Part shown: piece by piece, positions 45,361 through 56,540 of the stretch
Layout of the letters: every line of letters begins with the position of its first letter
Numbering within the stretch: the stretch's first letter is position 1
Assembly: GCF_024166365.1 (NCBI RefSeq)
Contig: NC_064842.1
Location: forward strand, 27,685,001-27,749,000
Source of the DNA: Elephas maximus indicus
Taxonomy: Eukaryota > Chordata > Mammalia > Proboscidea > Elephantidae
Reading direction: 5' to 3'
Length of the DNA: 64,000 nucleotides
Translations under genes and position numbers: made by a program
Notes under the pieces: generated by a model
Database searches by the model: none
Told to the model about the DNA's origin: nothing
The model's input: only the letters and a program-made list of their open reading frames with translations

Positions 45361-46314
45361 TTCCCAAAAAAGAATAATACATGCTCATTATAAAAATGTA
45401 AGTGATATCTAACTACACAAAGTAAAAAAGTAAAAGTACTTCATCTCATGCTCTAATCCTACTTCCATTTTGGTGGATATCAATCTATATAGTTCTCCAT
45501 AAGTCCTTAAAATATATTTTATAAAAATGGGTCCCACTCGATACAGCGTCCTACAACTTGCTTTTTTTCGCTTAACAGTATATCATAGACTTTCTTTCCT
45601 ACTGGTTGTTAGTGTTAGTTGCTGTTGATTCAGCTCCAACTCATGGTCCTTATGTATAACAGAATGAAACATTGCCTGGTCCTGTGCCATCTGCCTGATC
45701 TTCACTATGTTTGAGTCCACTGTTATTGTGCCAATCCATCTCACTGAGAAGTTTCCTCATTTTCAGTAACCTCTACTTACACCAAACATGATGTTCTTTT
45801 TCTAGCGATTGGCCTTTCCTGATAATGTGTCCAGAGTGAGCTGAAATCTCTCCATCCTTGCCTCTAAGAAGCATTCTGATCGTATTTCTTCTAAGACTGA
45901 TTTGTTTGTTCTTCTGGCAGTCCATGGCCATTGAATATTCTTCACTAGCACCACAGTTCAAAGCATCATGGTACATTATGCTAAACGATGCACTAACTTT
46001 TTATCAATCCCCGTTATTGAGGGACATTTAGATTGACCGCCATTGTTAACTATCTAAAAATCCTGCAACAAGCACATTTGTACGTATCTCCTCATGCATG
46101 TGTGCTAGGTTTCTTTAGGATAAATTTCCACAAATTGAGTCACTGAATCAACGGTTGTACATATTGTGAATTTGTATAGGTAGTACCAAACTGCCCTCCA
46201 AAAACATATAACTTGATGTTCCCCCAACAGCTTGTGATCATGTCCCTCCTCCATACCCTCACCAACATTGAATACCATGAATCTTTTTATATTCTGCCAA
46301 TCTGATCAGTAAAA
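45361..46314 (-). mobile_element. Old L1 3' region inside MIR
   Basis: aatacatgctcattataaaaatg, gcttaacagtatatcatagac, then after an RTE insert gggacatttagattgaccgcc, ctgccctccaaaaac, ccctcaccaacattgaa are antisense landmarks of an old L1 ORF2/3' region. Diverged, no open frame. Confidence 0.6.
45604..45976 (-). mobile_element. RTE 3' end fragment inside the L1
   Basis: gttgttagtgttagttgctgttgattc (3' end) through acattgcctggtcctgtgcc to the region encoding the CQKNKQISLRRN block (minus ORF 45773-45976). 5' truncated to about 370 bp. Confidence 0.8.
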
Positions 46315-46390
46315 AATAGCCCCTCACTGGAACCTTCTTTGTCTATAAAATGAGGTGACTGATTGCATAGTATCTAAGGATACTTTAGGC

Positions 46391-47332
46391 TCTAAAGTCT
46401 GCAATGCTGCATAATTGCTTTATCTAAAGTGGGAAATTAATGCCTGGCACCCTAGTGGACTTTTCTGGGCCCTCTCTGACCTGTCTGCAAATCCATAATG
46501 CACGAGTCACGTCCAGCACTGTTTCTGCAGTGAGTTTCAGGGGAGGCACCCAGTCAGAGGATTATATAGACAGAGGGACATGGCCAATCTCACCTGAAGG
46601 GAAGAAAGGCAAATGTTACTATCTTTAGCAATTATAACTAAAAGGGAAAAAATATAGTGCCACCCCCACCCCCAAAAAAAAGAACCAAAATTTTCAAAAT
46701 ATTTAATCCTTCTGAATATTATAAACCAAGGACAAAAGCTCAGCGTTTCATCTAAAAAAATCTGGCTCTGCAATAACTCATGATGATAATTGTACCAATG
46801 GAGCTATCTCAGCTAATGTGTTCTTTGTGGCTAAATTTTGGATATGCAGATATTATGCTAATGCCAATAAAACCTTCAGTTAGCCCTAGAGGGAAAAAAA
46901 AAAAAGATTATGACAGTAATGGAAAATCTACCAGGAGCAGATTAGTTTGATCGATGTGTCCTTCTGGCTTCAGCACTCAGTTCTTCCATTAAGAGTTAGA
47001 GTTTCTTTTCAGTAGCAGTTTGGAAGCCATAGCCTAGATTTAAGGCACTAGTAAAAAAAAAAAAAAGCTACCCACAAAAAAAAAATTATTTATTTATTTT
47101 TATTTTTTTTTCAAGCTTGCGAAAAGCTAACTTCTTCATTACCATGAGGTTTTTTCTTTTCTTTTTAATGCTTTCCATGCTGGTAGCACTTTTTATTTCA
47201 TAAAATCTTTGTGTAGCTTTAGAACGTGTGGCTTTCTAGATTTCAGTAAATTATACTATAAGGGTTGAAGAAGTACTTTCTCAATGGCCTCTGAGGGGAG
47301 TTCATTCCGATCTTGACTTAACCCCACTGCCA
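46391..47332. other. Unassigned DNA with A/T runs
   Basis: About 940 bp, nothing recognised. Long A and T runs at 46885, 47055-47110 are simple sequence and may include tails of unassigned retroposons. Confidence 0.4.
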
Positions 47333-47537
47333 CCACTACCAGTTGCTCCTGAGTGAACTCTGACTTAGAGCGACCCCGTATGACTCAGATTAGAACTGTG
47401 CTTCATAGGATTTTCAATGGCTCGTTTTTCAGAAGTAGATTATCAGGCCCTTCTTCTGAGGTGCCTCTGGTTTGGGCTGCCAACCTTTTGGTCAGCAGCC
47501 AAGCGTGTTAACCATTTGCACCACCCAAGGACTCAAC
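47333..47537 (-). repeat. AfroSINE type B
   Basis: Reverse copy: accaccagttgctcctgag... gtatgactcagattagaactgtgc, ggattttcaatggctc, then ccaaccttttggtcagcagcc and gcaccacccaaggactc at the head end. Confidence 0.82.
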
Positions 47538-47539
47538 AT

Positions 47540-48052
47540 AACCTGAGGACTGAGCTATTGCAGTGACCACCTTACTGGCCCCTGTGCCACCAGCCTTCAT
47601 TCACCCTTCTGACCTGAGCTCCACACCACTGCCGGGTCAGCCATCTACAAAGCAGGTCCTGGCACGCCCCTTCTTGCCTACAGGAGAATGTCTCCCGTGA
47701 CCTGACCCCCATCTCCCACTCCAGCCTCCTTCCTCACCATTTTCCTTCTAGCACACCTATGCTCCAGTCATGTCATACAGGCAGTTCTCCCAAACACTCT
47801 GCCTCCTTTCACTGCATTTTTACATGCTCCACACGACGGCAAAGGGTTTATTTTTGGTTCTACTGCCTGGAATGACTTGTCTTCCAGCATTTCATCCCCT
47901 TGTTTGTCTGTATTCAGTCTTTCAAGACATAGCTCAAATGTCACCTTTAGGGAGATGAACTTCCCAGGGAAAGTTGACCCCTTTGTGCCCTCAATCTCCA
48001 TTATCATGCCAGTTAAATAGAATGAAATGGGTTATTTTAGATGACTGCCTTC
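47540..48052 (+). repeat. L2 LINE 3' region
   Basis: ccttctagcacacctatgctcc, ctgcctggaatgacttgtcttcc, cattcagtctttcaagacatagctcaaatgtcacc... follow the L2 3' landmark order. Two SINEs flank it. Confidence 0.6.
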
Positions 48053-48054
48053 TG

Positions 48055-48262
48055 TACTAAACCAGTTACCGTCAGTCAACTCTAACTCATGGTGACTCCA
48101 CGTGTGTTAGACTAGAACTGTGCTCCGTAAGGTTTTCAATGGCAGATTTTTTAGAAGTAGATTGCCAGGGCTTTCTTCTGAGGCACCTCTGGGAGGGTTT
48201 GAATCACCAACTTTGCACTTAGCATCCAAGCGCAATAACCATTTGTAACACCCAAAGACTGT
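48055..48262 (-). repeat. AfroSINE type B
   Basis: Reverse copy: aaaccagttaccgtcagtcaac, gtgtgttagactagaactgtgc, gtaaggttttcaatggcag, then taacaccc aaagactgt at the head end. Decayed relative to 47333 copy. Confidence 0.8.
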
Positions 48263-49429
48263 ACCTTCTGCTAATGTTTCTAGCTAAAGAACAATCCCTG
48301 TGTCTTAATTATGTTCCCATCATTTATCATGCACAGACTTGAATGACATGATAGCCAGTCTGATATAAGCTGAAAATTCATTTTATTGGTGATCTTAACA
48401 TAAGTTCCACTAAAGTGTTGTTTTGTCAAATAAGCTACACTTTTTGAGAGTTCCCATTAGAATAGGCTACTGATGACAAGTCAGATGCACAAATTATGCA
48501 AACTACTAACGATTCATTTCTCTGGGAAAATGTCACTTGGCACAGTGATTCCAAACTCCTTATTAATGGAAGAAGGAGGTATGAGAAACATTTCGTGCTG
48601 TTATTTTTATATCTTCTTTGATACGCTTCTTGTACAATAGTCATGGCTCCCTAAAGACTCTGAGACCTTATGAAACATTTGAAAGCACATCCAATTAAGA
48701 CATAATATAGCAGAATTTACTTTGCTAGTCCTTATTCAATTAATTTTTAAGGGTATGACATTGTCCTTCCAACCTGCAAAATGTTCAAATGGGTAATTTT
48801 GACCTGTTTAATTTTGGAGCTTTAATTGGATGAATTCTCCCTTTATCTTTCTGACATTCCAAAAAAATTATTGCCTTATGTATAAATACAGCATCCTTTC
48901 ATCTAAAGCCTTTGTATTTTCTTTAATATCTGAAATTATACTTGCAACTTAAAATTTTTATAAGTATGCCTTTTACAGAAAGGGACTCTGACATACGTAA
49001 CAAAAATTTCCCAATGTCTTTTAAGTATATTAAATGAGTGAATTCATTCCCTTACTCCTTCTGTAATAGAAATCTGACTCCCAGAACTGAATGTCTCCTT
49101 CAAAGTATGTTCTTTGTCCCCAGTCTAAGAAAAGTCGTTAAAAGAGCATAACCCCAAATGTGCATTGGTATTTAAATAACTGCTGTTAACATATAGTGTC
49201 TGGTAAGCTATACGGAGTTATTTATGGGAAAATGTTTATTATATTTATATTTATTAAGGTTTAAATATTAGAGATTGATTTAAAAATGGAAAATGACATG
49301 TAAAAATAATTGGCACAACAGATAATTTAGAAAAATATCCTTGATTATTTTGTTTAAAATTATAGTTTTTTAAAAGTTATATTTTTTTATTTAAATATAT
49401 ATACTTATTTTCTGGGTGTTTACTTATAG
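48263..49429. other. Unassigned AT-rich DNA
   Basis: About 1.2 kb of strongly AT-rich sequence. No gene or repeat recognised. The only longer frame (48435-48644 minus, 69 codons) is featureless. Confidence 0.4.
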
Positions 49430-49437
49430 TAACTGTA

Positions 49438-49594
49438 GAGTCCTGATGGCTCAGTGGTTAAGAGCTTGGCTGCTGACCTTTTGGTAGAATCTACCAGCAG
49501 CTCTTTGGAAACCTTAGGGGGAGTTCTACTTTGTCCTGTAGGGTCGCTATGAGTCAGAATCAACTCAACGGTGACAGGTTTGGTTTTGGTATAT
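49438..49594 (+). repeat. AfroSINE copy with 8-bp TSD
   Basis: gagtcctgatggctcagtgg through gggtcgctatgagtcagaatc to tttggttttggtat, flanked by TAACTGTA at 49430-49437 and 49595-49602. The middle is shortened. Confidence 0.92.
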
Positions 49595-49602
49595 TAACTG
49601 TA

Positions 49603-49960
49603 TTCATATTTTACCATGTATAACTTTATTTTTAAAAATCTACAATCCCACACACTAAAGTGATAATAGTCTGTTTATGGCTGTGAAATGTTGGCTTATT
49701 ATAGACTTCCAAAAATAGAATTAGTATGTTAATGGGTATGAACATATTTTAAGTTCTTGATGCATATTTCCAAATTGCTTTCCAAAAAGGTGGCACCACT
49801 GTTATAGCATGAAAATGTAAATTAAAATATGCCTTTGTAAGGAACAAACAATATTAACTTTTAAAACATTTGCCAGGGAGAACAAGGAGGCCAGGGTTTG
49901 AAGGACATGCTAATGAAGAGGAAAGAGGCTCAAACACAGAAGTAAAAGATGCATTATTCT
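49603..49960. other. Unassigned interval
   Basis: AT-rich, nothing recognised. Confidence 0.35.
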
Positions 49961-49964
49961 AATC

Positions 49965-50113
49965 TACCTGGTTGTCTAACTCCAGGTATTTGCACATTTC
50001 ATTAAAATACTTTGTCTTCTCGAGCTGCCCTTTGAAATCTTCTGTTTAGCTCTTTTACTTCATCATTTCTTTCATTCGCTTTAGCTATTCTATGTTCAAA
50101 AGCAAGTTGCAGA
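49965..50113 (-). mobile_element. RTE copy B, internal segment (minus)
   Basis: ctaactccaggtatttgcac, cttctcgagctgccctttgaaatcttctg, ctttagctattctatgttc is the reverse of the RTE stretch between endonuclease and RT. Only about 150 bp. Confidence 0.78.
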
Positions 50114-51402
50114 GAAATTTGTCAGTTTGTCATACTGTGGTGGCTTGCATGTTGCTATGATGCTGGAAGCTATGCCACCAGCATTTCAAATACCAACAGG
50201 GTCACCCATGTTGAACAGGTTTCAGCAAAGCTTCCAGACTAAAACAGACTAGGAAGAAGGTCCTGGCAATCTATTTCTGGAAAAAAATCAGCCAATGAAA
50301 ACCTTATAGATAGCAGGGAAACTCACAGCCTGTCAGGTTGGAAGGCACTCAAAATACGACTGGGGAAGTGTTGCTTCCTCAAAGTAGAGTCCACCTTAAT
50401 GATATGAACACAGTAAAGCTTTCTGGACCTTTACTTTGTTGATGTAGCATAGCTCAAAAAGACAAGAAACAGCTGCAAACGTCCATTAATAATCAGAACA
50501 TGGAATGTGCAAAGTATGAATCAAGGAAAATCAAAAGTCACCAAAAATGAAATGGAACACATAAAGATTGATATCCTAGGCATTAGTGAGCTGAAATGGA
50601 CTGGAATTGACCATTTTGAATCGACACCGGGAATGGCAACTTGAAGAGGAGTGGCATTGCATTCATCACCAAAAAGAACATTTCAAGACCTATCTTAAAG
50701 TACAACACTATCAGTGATAGGATAATATCGATATGCTTACAATGAAGGCCAGTTAATGAAAGTATTATTCAAATTTATGTACCAACAGCTAATGCCAAGA
50801 TGAAATTAAAGATTTTTACCAACTTCTGCAGTCTGAAATTGATCAAACATGCAATCAAGATGCATTGATAATTACTGGTGACTGGAATACAAAAGTTAAA
50901 AACAAAGAAGGATCAGTAGTCGAAAAATACGGTCTTGATGATAGAAACGACACTGGAGATAGCATGATAGAGTTTTGCAAGACCGACTTCTTCATTGCAA
51001 ATACCTTTCCCAACTATATAAACGATGACTATGCACATGGACCTCACCAGATGGAATACACAGGAATCAAATCAACTACATCTGTGGAACAAGACAATGG
51101 AGAAGCTCAGTGTCATCAGGCAGAACAAGGCCAGGAGCCGACTGGGGAACAGACCATCAGTTGCTCATATCCAAGTTCGAGCTGAAGCTAAAGAAAATTA
51201 CAGCAAGCCCATGAGAGCCAAAATATGACCTTGAGTACATCCCACCTGAATTTAGAGACCATCTCAAGAACAGGTTGGAGGCATTGAATGTCCAAAGACC
51301 AGATGCATTATGGAATGCCATCAAGGACATTATACATGAAGAAAGCAACAGAAAAGAAGGAAAAGACCAAAATGGATGTCCAAAGAGACTCTGAAACTTG
51401 TG
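50114..51402 (+). mobile_element. RTE copy B, 5' end and endonuclease region (plus)
   Basis: Starts at the RTE 5' end (gtcagtttgtcatactgtgg), passes the 5' leader (caaagtagagtccaccttaatg), and enters the APE-type endonuclease. The plus frame 50865-51185 reads IITGDWNTKV and EKYGLDDRNDTGDSMIEFCKT, including the GDWN motif. It ends at ccaaagagactctgaaacttg. Other endonuclease blocks (gcattagtgagctgaaatgg) are in different frames. Confidence 0.88.
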
Positions 51403-51410
51403 CTCAGTCT

Positions 51411-52340
51411 GTTTTTCAGTGCTGTTGAGTTGGTTCTAACTCATAGCGACCCTGTGTACAACAGAACAAAACACTGCCCAGTCCTGTGCCATCCTCACAA
51501 TTGTTACTATGCTTGGGCCCATTGTTGCAGACACCGTGTCAATCCATCTTGTTGAGGGTCTTCCTCTTCTTCAGTGATCCTCTACTTCACCAAGCATGAC
51601 GTCCTACTCCAGGGACTGGTCCCTCCTGATAGCATGTCCAAAGTACATGAGGCAAAGTCTCCCCATCCTTGTTTCTAAGCAGCACTCTGGCTGTACCTCT
51701 TCCAAGACGGACTTGTTCATTCTTCTCGTAGTCCATGGTATATTCAATATTCTTCACCAATACCATAATTCAAAAGTATCAATTTTTCTTCCATCTTCCT
51801 TATTCATTGTTCAGCTTTCACATGCATATGAGGCGTTTGAAAATGCCATGGCTTGGATCAGGTGCACCTTAGTCCTTGAAGTGACATCTTTGATTTTTAA
51901 CACTTTAAAGAGGTCTTTTGCAGCAGATATGCCCAATGCAATAGGTCGTTTGATTTCTCGAATGCTGCTTCCTTAGGCGTTGATTGTGGATCCAAGTAAA
52001 ATGAAATCCTTGACAACCTCAAACTTTTTTCCATTTATTGTGATGCTGCTTATCGGTCCAGTTGTGAGGATTTTTGTTTTCTTTATTTTGAGGTGCAATC
52101 CATACTGAAGGCTGTAGTCTTCATTCTTCATCAGTAAATGCTTCAAGTTTTCTTCACCTTCAGCAAGTAAGGTTGTGTCACCTGCATATCCCAGGTTGTT
52201 AATAAGTCTTCCTCCAATCCTGATGCCATTTTCTTCATACAGATTAACTAAGTATGGTGAAAGGACATAACCCTGACACACGTCTTTCCTGAATTTAAAC
52301 CCCTTTGTTCTGTTCCAACAACTGCCTCTTGGTCTGTGTT
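51411..52340 (-). mobile_element. RTE copy C, 3' end, with 8-bp TSD
   Basis: The 3' end at the left (agtgctgttgagttggttct) continues to the RT region. The minus frame 51973-52281 reads CQGYVLSPYLVNLY then LLAEGEENLKHLL and LHLKIKKTKILTTGP. CTCAGTCT at 51403-51410 and 52341-52348 flanks it. 5' truncated. Confidence 0.88.
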
Positions 52341-52348
52341 CTCAGTCT

Positions 52349-52675
52349 AGGGATAATTATTGCCCATTTCTGTAACAAGCCCCTTCTGTATACTCAAGGC
52401 TCACCTCATTTGTTTTGTGTCTCTCTGTAATCACTGTCTCTAGTTGTCTGATAAACAGTGTTTTGATAAGCATTGTTTCATACAGTTCATCCATTTTTTG
52501 GTTGTTGCTAGTGGGTGGGTAAATATAGTCACCATTATTACTTCCTGTTCAGAACTATTTCTTTAGGTACTCTGGAATCCATCTTTGTGTATGGATTGAG
52601 ATGGGTATCTATTTTGAATTTTAAGTCCACCAAATATATATACCCCAACATTAGAATATTTTCTTTCCTGATTTT
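52349..52675. other. Unassigned interval
   Basis: No family or gene recognised. Confidence 0.35.
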
Positions 52676-53600
52676 TTTCTTTTTTTTATTATGCTTTTAG
52701 TCCAAGTTTACAATTCAAGTCAGTTTCTCATACAAAAACTTACACACACATTGTTGTATGACCCTAGTTGATCTGCCTACAATGTGACAGCACGCTCCTC
52801 CTCTCCACCCTATATTTCCTATTTCCATTCAACCAGCTCCTGTCCCTCTCTGCTTTCTCATCTCACCTCTGGAGAGGAGCTGCCCACATAGTCTCATGTG
52901 TCTACTTGAGCTAAGAAGCACACTCCTCACCAGTATCATTTTATGTCTTGTAGTCCAGTCTAACCTTTGTCTAAAGAGTTGGCTTTGGGAATGGTTTTAG
53001 TTCTGGGCTAACAGAGCGTCCGGGAGCCATGTCCTATGGGGTCCCTCAAGTCTCAGTCAGACCATTAAGTCTGAGTTCTGAATTTGAGTTCTGCACCCCA
53101 CTTGTCTCCTGCTCCATCAGGAATTCTCTGTTGTGTTCCCTGTCAGGGCAGTCATTGGTGGTAGCTGGGCACCATCTAGTTCTTCCAGTCTCAGGCTGAT
53201 GGAGTCCCTGGTTTATGTGGCCCTTTCTGTCTCTTGGGCTCATATTTTCCTTACGTCTTTGGTGTTCTTCATTCTCCTTTGCCCCAGGTGGGTTGAGACC
53301 AATTGATGCATCTTAGATGACCACTTTCTAGCTTTTAAGACTCCAGACGTCACTCACCAAAGCAGGATGCAGAACGTTTTCTTAATACACTTTGTTATGC
53401 CAGTTGACCTAGATGTCCCCTGAAACCATGGTCCCCAGACCCCAGCCCCTGCTACTCTGTCCCTTGAAACATTTGGTTGTATTCAGGAAACTTCTTAGCT
53501 TTTGGTTTAGTCCAATTGTATAGACTTCCCCGTATTGTGTGTTGTCCTTCCCTTCACCTAAAATAATTCTTGTCTACTATCTAGTTAGTGTTTCTTGATT
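52676..53600 (-). mobile_element. L1 3' UTR, long copy
   Basis: The T-run at about 52678-52687 (antisense tail) and caattcaagtcagtttctcatac to about 53100 parallel 39590-40045. It then extends further: gcaccatctagttcttccagtc, taagactccagacgtcac, gatgtcccctgaaaccatgg. It therefore shows the upstream part missing from the shorter copy. Confidence 0.75.
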
Positions 53601-54151
53601 GCTTTTGATACTTCTTTTGTACTACATTACATACATATATTGGGATCTATTTGTCTGTTCTTGGATTAGCTATTTGTTTTAGCTCCAGAACTATACTCTT
53701 TTACCAACAGTTCCTTTGTGATATTTTAATAATACCTGATAATGCTCGTCTACTCTATTACATTTTTTCTGTTAAATGTCTTAGTTTTCTAGTGCTGCTA
53801 TAACAGAAATACCACAAGTGAGTGACTTTAACAAACAGATACTTATTTTCTCACAGTTTAGGAGACTAGAAGTTCAAATTTAGGAGACTAGAAGCTCTAG
53901 GGGAAGGCACTGTCTGTCTGCTCTAGGGTAAGGTCCTTGTCTCTTTTCAGCTTCTATTCCTAGGTTCTTTGGTGATCATGTGGCATGTATCTTCCCCTCT
54001 GTTTGTGCTTAATCAATTGCTTGCTTAATCTCTTAATCTGCTATTTTATATCGCAAAAGAGATTGACTTAAAACACACTCTACACTAATATTGCCTCATT
54101 AACGTAACAAAGAAAACCCATTCCAAATGGGATTATAACAATAGGTATAAA

Positions 54152-54240
54152 AAAAACCTAACCCGTTGCTGTCCAGTAGATTCCAACTCATTTGGTTAGC
54201 AGCAGAGCTCTTAACCACTATACCACCAGGACTCCAAAAT
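54152..54240 (-). repeat. Short AfroSINE with TSD
   Basis: Reverse copy with the whole core deleted: cccgttgctgtccagtagattcc joins atttggttagcagcagagc. TAGGTATAAA at 54142-54151 and 54241-54250 flanks it. Confidence 0.88.
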
Positions 54241-54250
54241 TAGGTATAAA

Positions 54251-54405
54251 CCCGTTGCCATCAAGTCGATTCTGATTCATAGCGACCCTGCAGGACAGAG
54301 TAGAACTGCCCCATATGGTTTCCAAGGAGCGCCTGGTGGAGTTGAACTGCCAGCCTTTTGGTTAGCAGCCCTAGCTCTTATCCACTACACCACCAGGGTT
54401 TCCAA
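54251..54405 (-). repeat. AfroSINE copy
   Basis: Reverse copy: cccgttgccatcaagtcgattctg to caccaccagggtttcc, with the middle tagaactgccccatatgg. It starts just after the second TSD copy of the previous SINE. Confidence 0.88.
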
Positions 54406-54470
54406 GCCATAAGAATAGGGGTTAGGATTTACAACACATATTTTTGGGAGACACAATTGAATCCATCACA

Positions 54471-55550
54471 ATGTTCCTCTAAAAATGTAAAAAAATATTG
54501 TTATACTTGTTCTTTTACATAAACTTTAGGATCATTTTGTCGAATTAAAAAAATCATTCTGGCATTTTTCTTAAGACTGAATTAAATATGTCAGTTAATT
54601 TAGGGATGGTGGATAAACGTTTTATATACTTGTCTTCCTATCCAGGAGCAAAATATAGCTTCTCATCTTCTCCACTCACTCAGATCTTTTGTTTTAATTT
54701 TCCATGAGCTTTTATAGTTTTCTTCATAAAGATCTTCTTATAAGTTTAAGTTGTAGTTTTCTCCCAAGTACTTTGTGTTTTGTCTTGTTTTGTTATTTGA
54801 AATGAACTTTACCCCCTGTTTATTTTCTGCAGTTACAGATAAAATGCGTGCATTTGTGTGTGTATACTTATACTTGTCTAGTTTCCTCTATTCTGTACCA
54901 CACCCAGCTGTCCTTAGAATTTAGTCCTTGGCTTTTCCAGGCATATAATCATGCCAGTAGGAAATAATGATATCTTTGTCTCTTTCTTTACAGTACTTAA
55001 ATAACTCACATAAAACTACACTGGCTTACTAGGTATTGAAACCAGCCATAGTATATAGCATTACATGAAAAGAATTAAAAGAAATAACTGAAAGCAAATT
55101 TAAATCTTTATAAAAGTCTTCAGAATACCAAAGGGAGAATTCAAACATAACACAAAGCAAAAAAAAAATTTTTTTATTCTCTCTGCTGCCTATCTAATAA
55201 CAGCTCACACAGGGAGCTGCCCTTTTCTCCAACTTCCACTTCAAACCTTTTATCTACCCCAAATGCTCCTTCAAATTCAGACCATATACAGCCAAGTCCT
55301 TTTCACCCCTCGTGTCACCAACCTTTCCTCGATCTTCTGGTATTTCTTGCTAGTTTTCTCGGTTCTCTACTTCATCTATTACCCTCATTGGTAAAACAAT
55401 ATCCCCAGTGGCTAATATGCAACTTAGAATGAGATGGGGGGGGGGAAGGCATTCAGACTACACACACCTGCAATTTAATATATTTATTAAACAGATAACT
55501 TTGAATGATTCTCATTAGCTAGGAAAATCTAAACATTTTTAAGTTCTGTA
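54471..55550. other. Unassigned AT-rich DNA
   Basis: About 1.1 kb, no gene or family recognised. A 10-base G-run sits at 55436-55445. Confidence 0.4.
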
Positions 55551-55558
55551 GTTCTATA

Positions 55559-55729
55559 AGGGGCCCTGGTGGTGCAGTAGTTAAGAGCTCGGCTGCTAAC
55601 CAAAAGGAAGGCAGTTCAAATCCACCAGCTGCTCCTTGGAAACCCTGTGGAGCAGGTCTACTCTGTCCTATAGGGTCACTATGCGTCGGAATCGATTCGA
55701 TGGCAATGGATTTGTTTTGTTTTTTTGTG
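55559..55729 (+). repeat. AfroSINE copy with 8-bp TSD
   Basis: aggggccctggtggtgcagtag to cgatggcaatgga and a TGTTTTG tail. GTTCTATA at 55551-55558 and 55730-55737. Confidence 0.93.
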
Positions 55730-55859
55730 GTTCTATACATAGCATTAAAAAGTATTATTATTTTTTTTTTGCATTTTACAACGTTTAAACTTTAATAAAA
55801 CAAAAAATTTTTTTCAGTTCTATATTTTATTCCCATACTTAACCTTTGTCTTACCTTTT

Positions 55860-56062
55860 TTTAAAAATTGTACTTTAGAGGAAGGTTTACAGAGCAAATT
55901 CATTTCTCGTTAAACAATTAATACACGTATTGTTTTGTGACATTGGTTGCCAACCCCACATGTCAACACTCTCCTTCTCAACCTTGGGCTCCCCTTTACC
56001 AGCTTTCCTATTCCCTCCTGCCTTCTCATCCTTGCTCCTGGGCTGGTGTGCCCACTTAGTTA
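55860..56062 (-). mobile_element. L1 3' UTR fragment, another subtype
   Basis: ttagaggaaggtttacagagc, ttgtgacattggttgccaac, cttctcaaccttgggctcccc, ggtgtgcccacttag parallel but differ from 39590-39800. They look like the reverse of a related L1 3' end. Confidence 0.6.
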
Positions 56063-56464
56063 ATAAAACAAAATTTTAGATAATTGTGTATAATTTTAAA
56101 GTTTCATTTGAACACAGACCATGTCTTTAAAAGGCTTGAAAACTGCTGCACCACTATGGAAGCTAGGAAACTTTGCTGAATCCACACTAGGACTCAGGAA
56201 AATGCTCTGGTGCCATCTGCTGGTAGGTGGAGGTATAGCCGGCATTTGCTCCCATTGATTTCCAAATAATTTTTTTCAACTATCAGCTGCACTTTGCATT
56301 TCAAAATGATGAGAAAAATTACTGTAATTTTTAATTGCAATACCACTAGTGCTCAAATTAATAATAGTGTAAATGTTTTTGTTTGGCACACAATATGAAG
56401 AAACAAATAATTAAATTCTCGATCGTTTATGTATATATATATCTTTATTTGTTGGCACCTGGCT
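56063..56464. other. Unassigned interval
   Basis: Nothing recognised. Confidence 0.35.
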
Positions 56465-56540
56465 ATCAGAGTCCTAGGTGGTGCGAGCTGTTAAGCAGTG
56501 GACTACTAAGTGAGAGGTTGGTGGTTCAAACCCTTGGCTA
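56465..56540 (+). repeat. AfroSINE tRNA-like head only
   Basis: tatcagagtcctaggtggtgcg, ctgttaagcagtgg, gtggttcaaaccc. The element stops after the head, so its 3' end is lost. Confidence 0.7.

Larger units (their letters stand above)
45222..46390 (+). repeat. MIR element split by L1
   Basis: The first half (gagctgcagtaagccagag; gccctggactgggaccagctggcctgg; gtgaccttgaacaggttacttc) ends at about 45360. tttgtctataaaatgaggtgac at 46338-46360 is the expected continuation of the MIR 3' half. Confidence 0.65.
53777..54470 (-). repeat. MaLR-like LTR with two SINE insertions
   Basis: tgtcttagttttctagtgctgc, ctcacagtttaggagactagaag at the left, ggatttacaacacat, gggagacacaattgaatcc at the right are the reverse of the LTR family at 41002, with MLT1-like text at its end. 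18-20 bp (tttaggagactagaag) is duplicated at 53857-53893. No clean TSD. Confidence 0.68.

Noticed and set aside
50865-51185. Host exonuclease/phosphatase gene
   Set aside because: The GDWN and adjacent residues are RTE endonuclease, and the flanks are RTE on both sides.
55436-55445. G-quadruplex or regulatory site
   Set aside because: A single 10-G run without three partner runs, flanked by no other signal.
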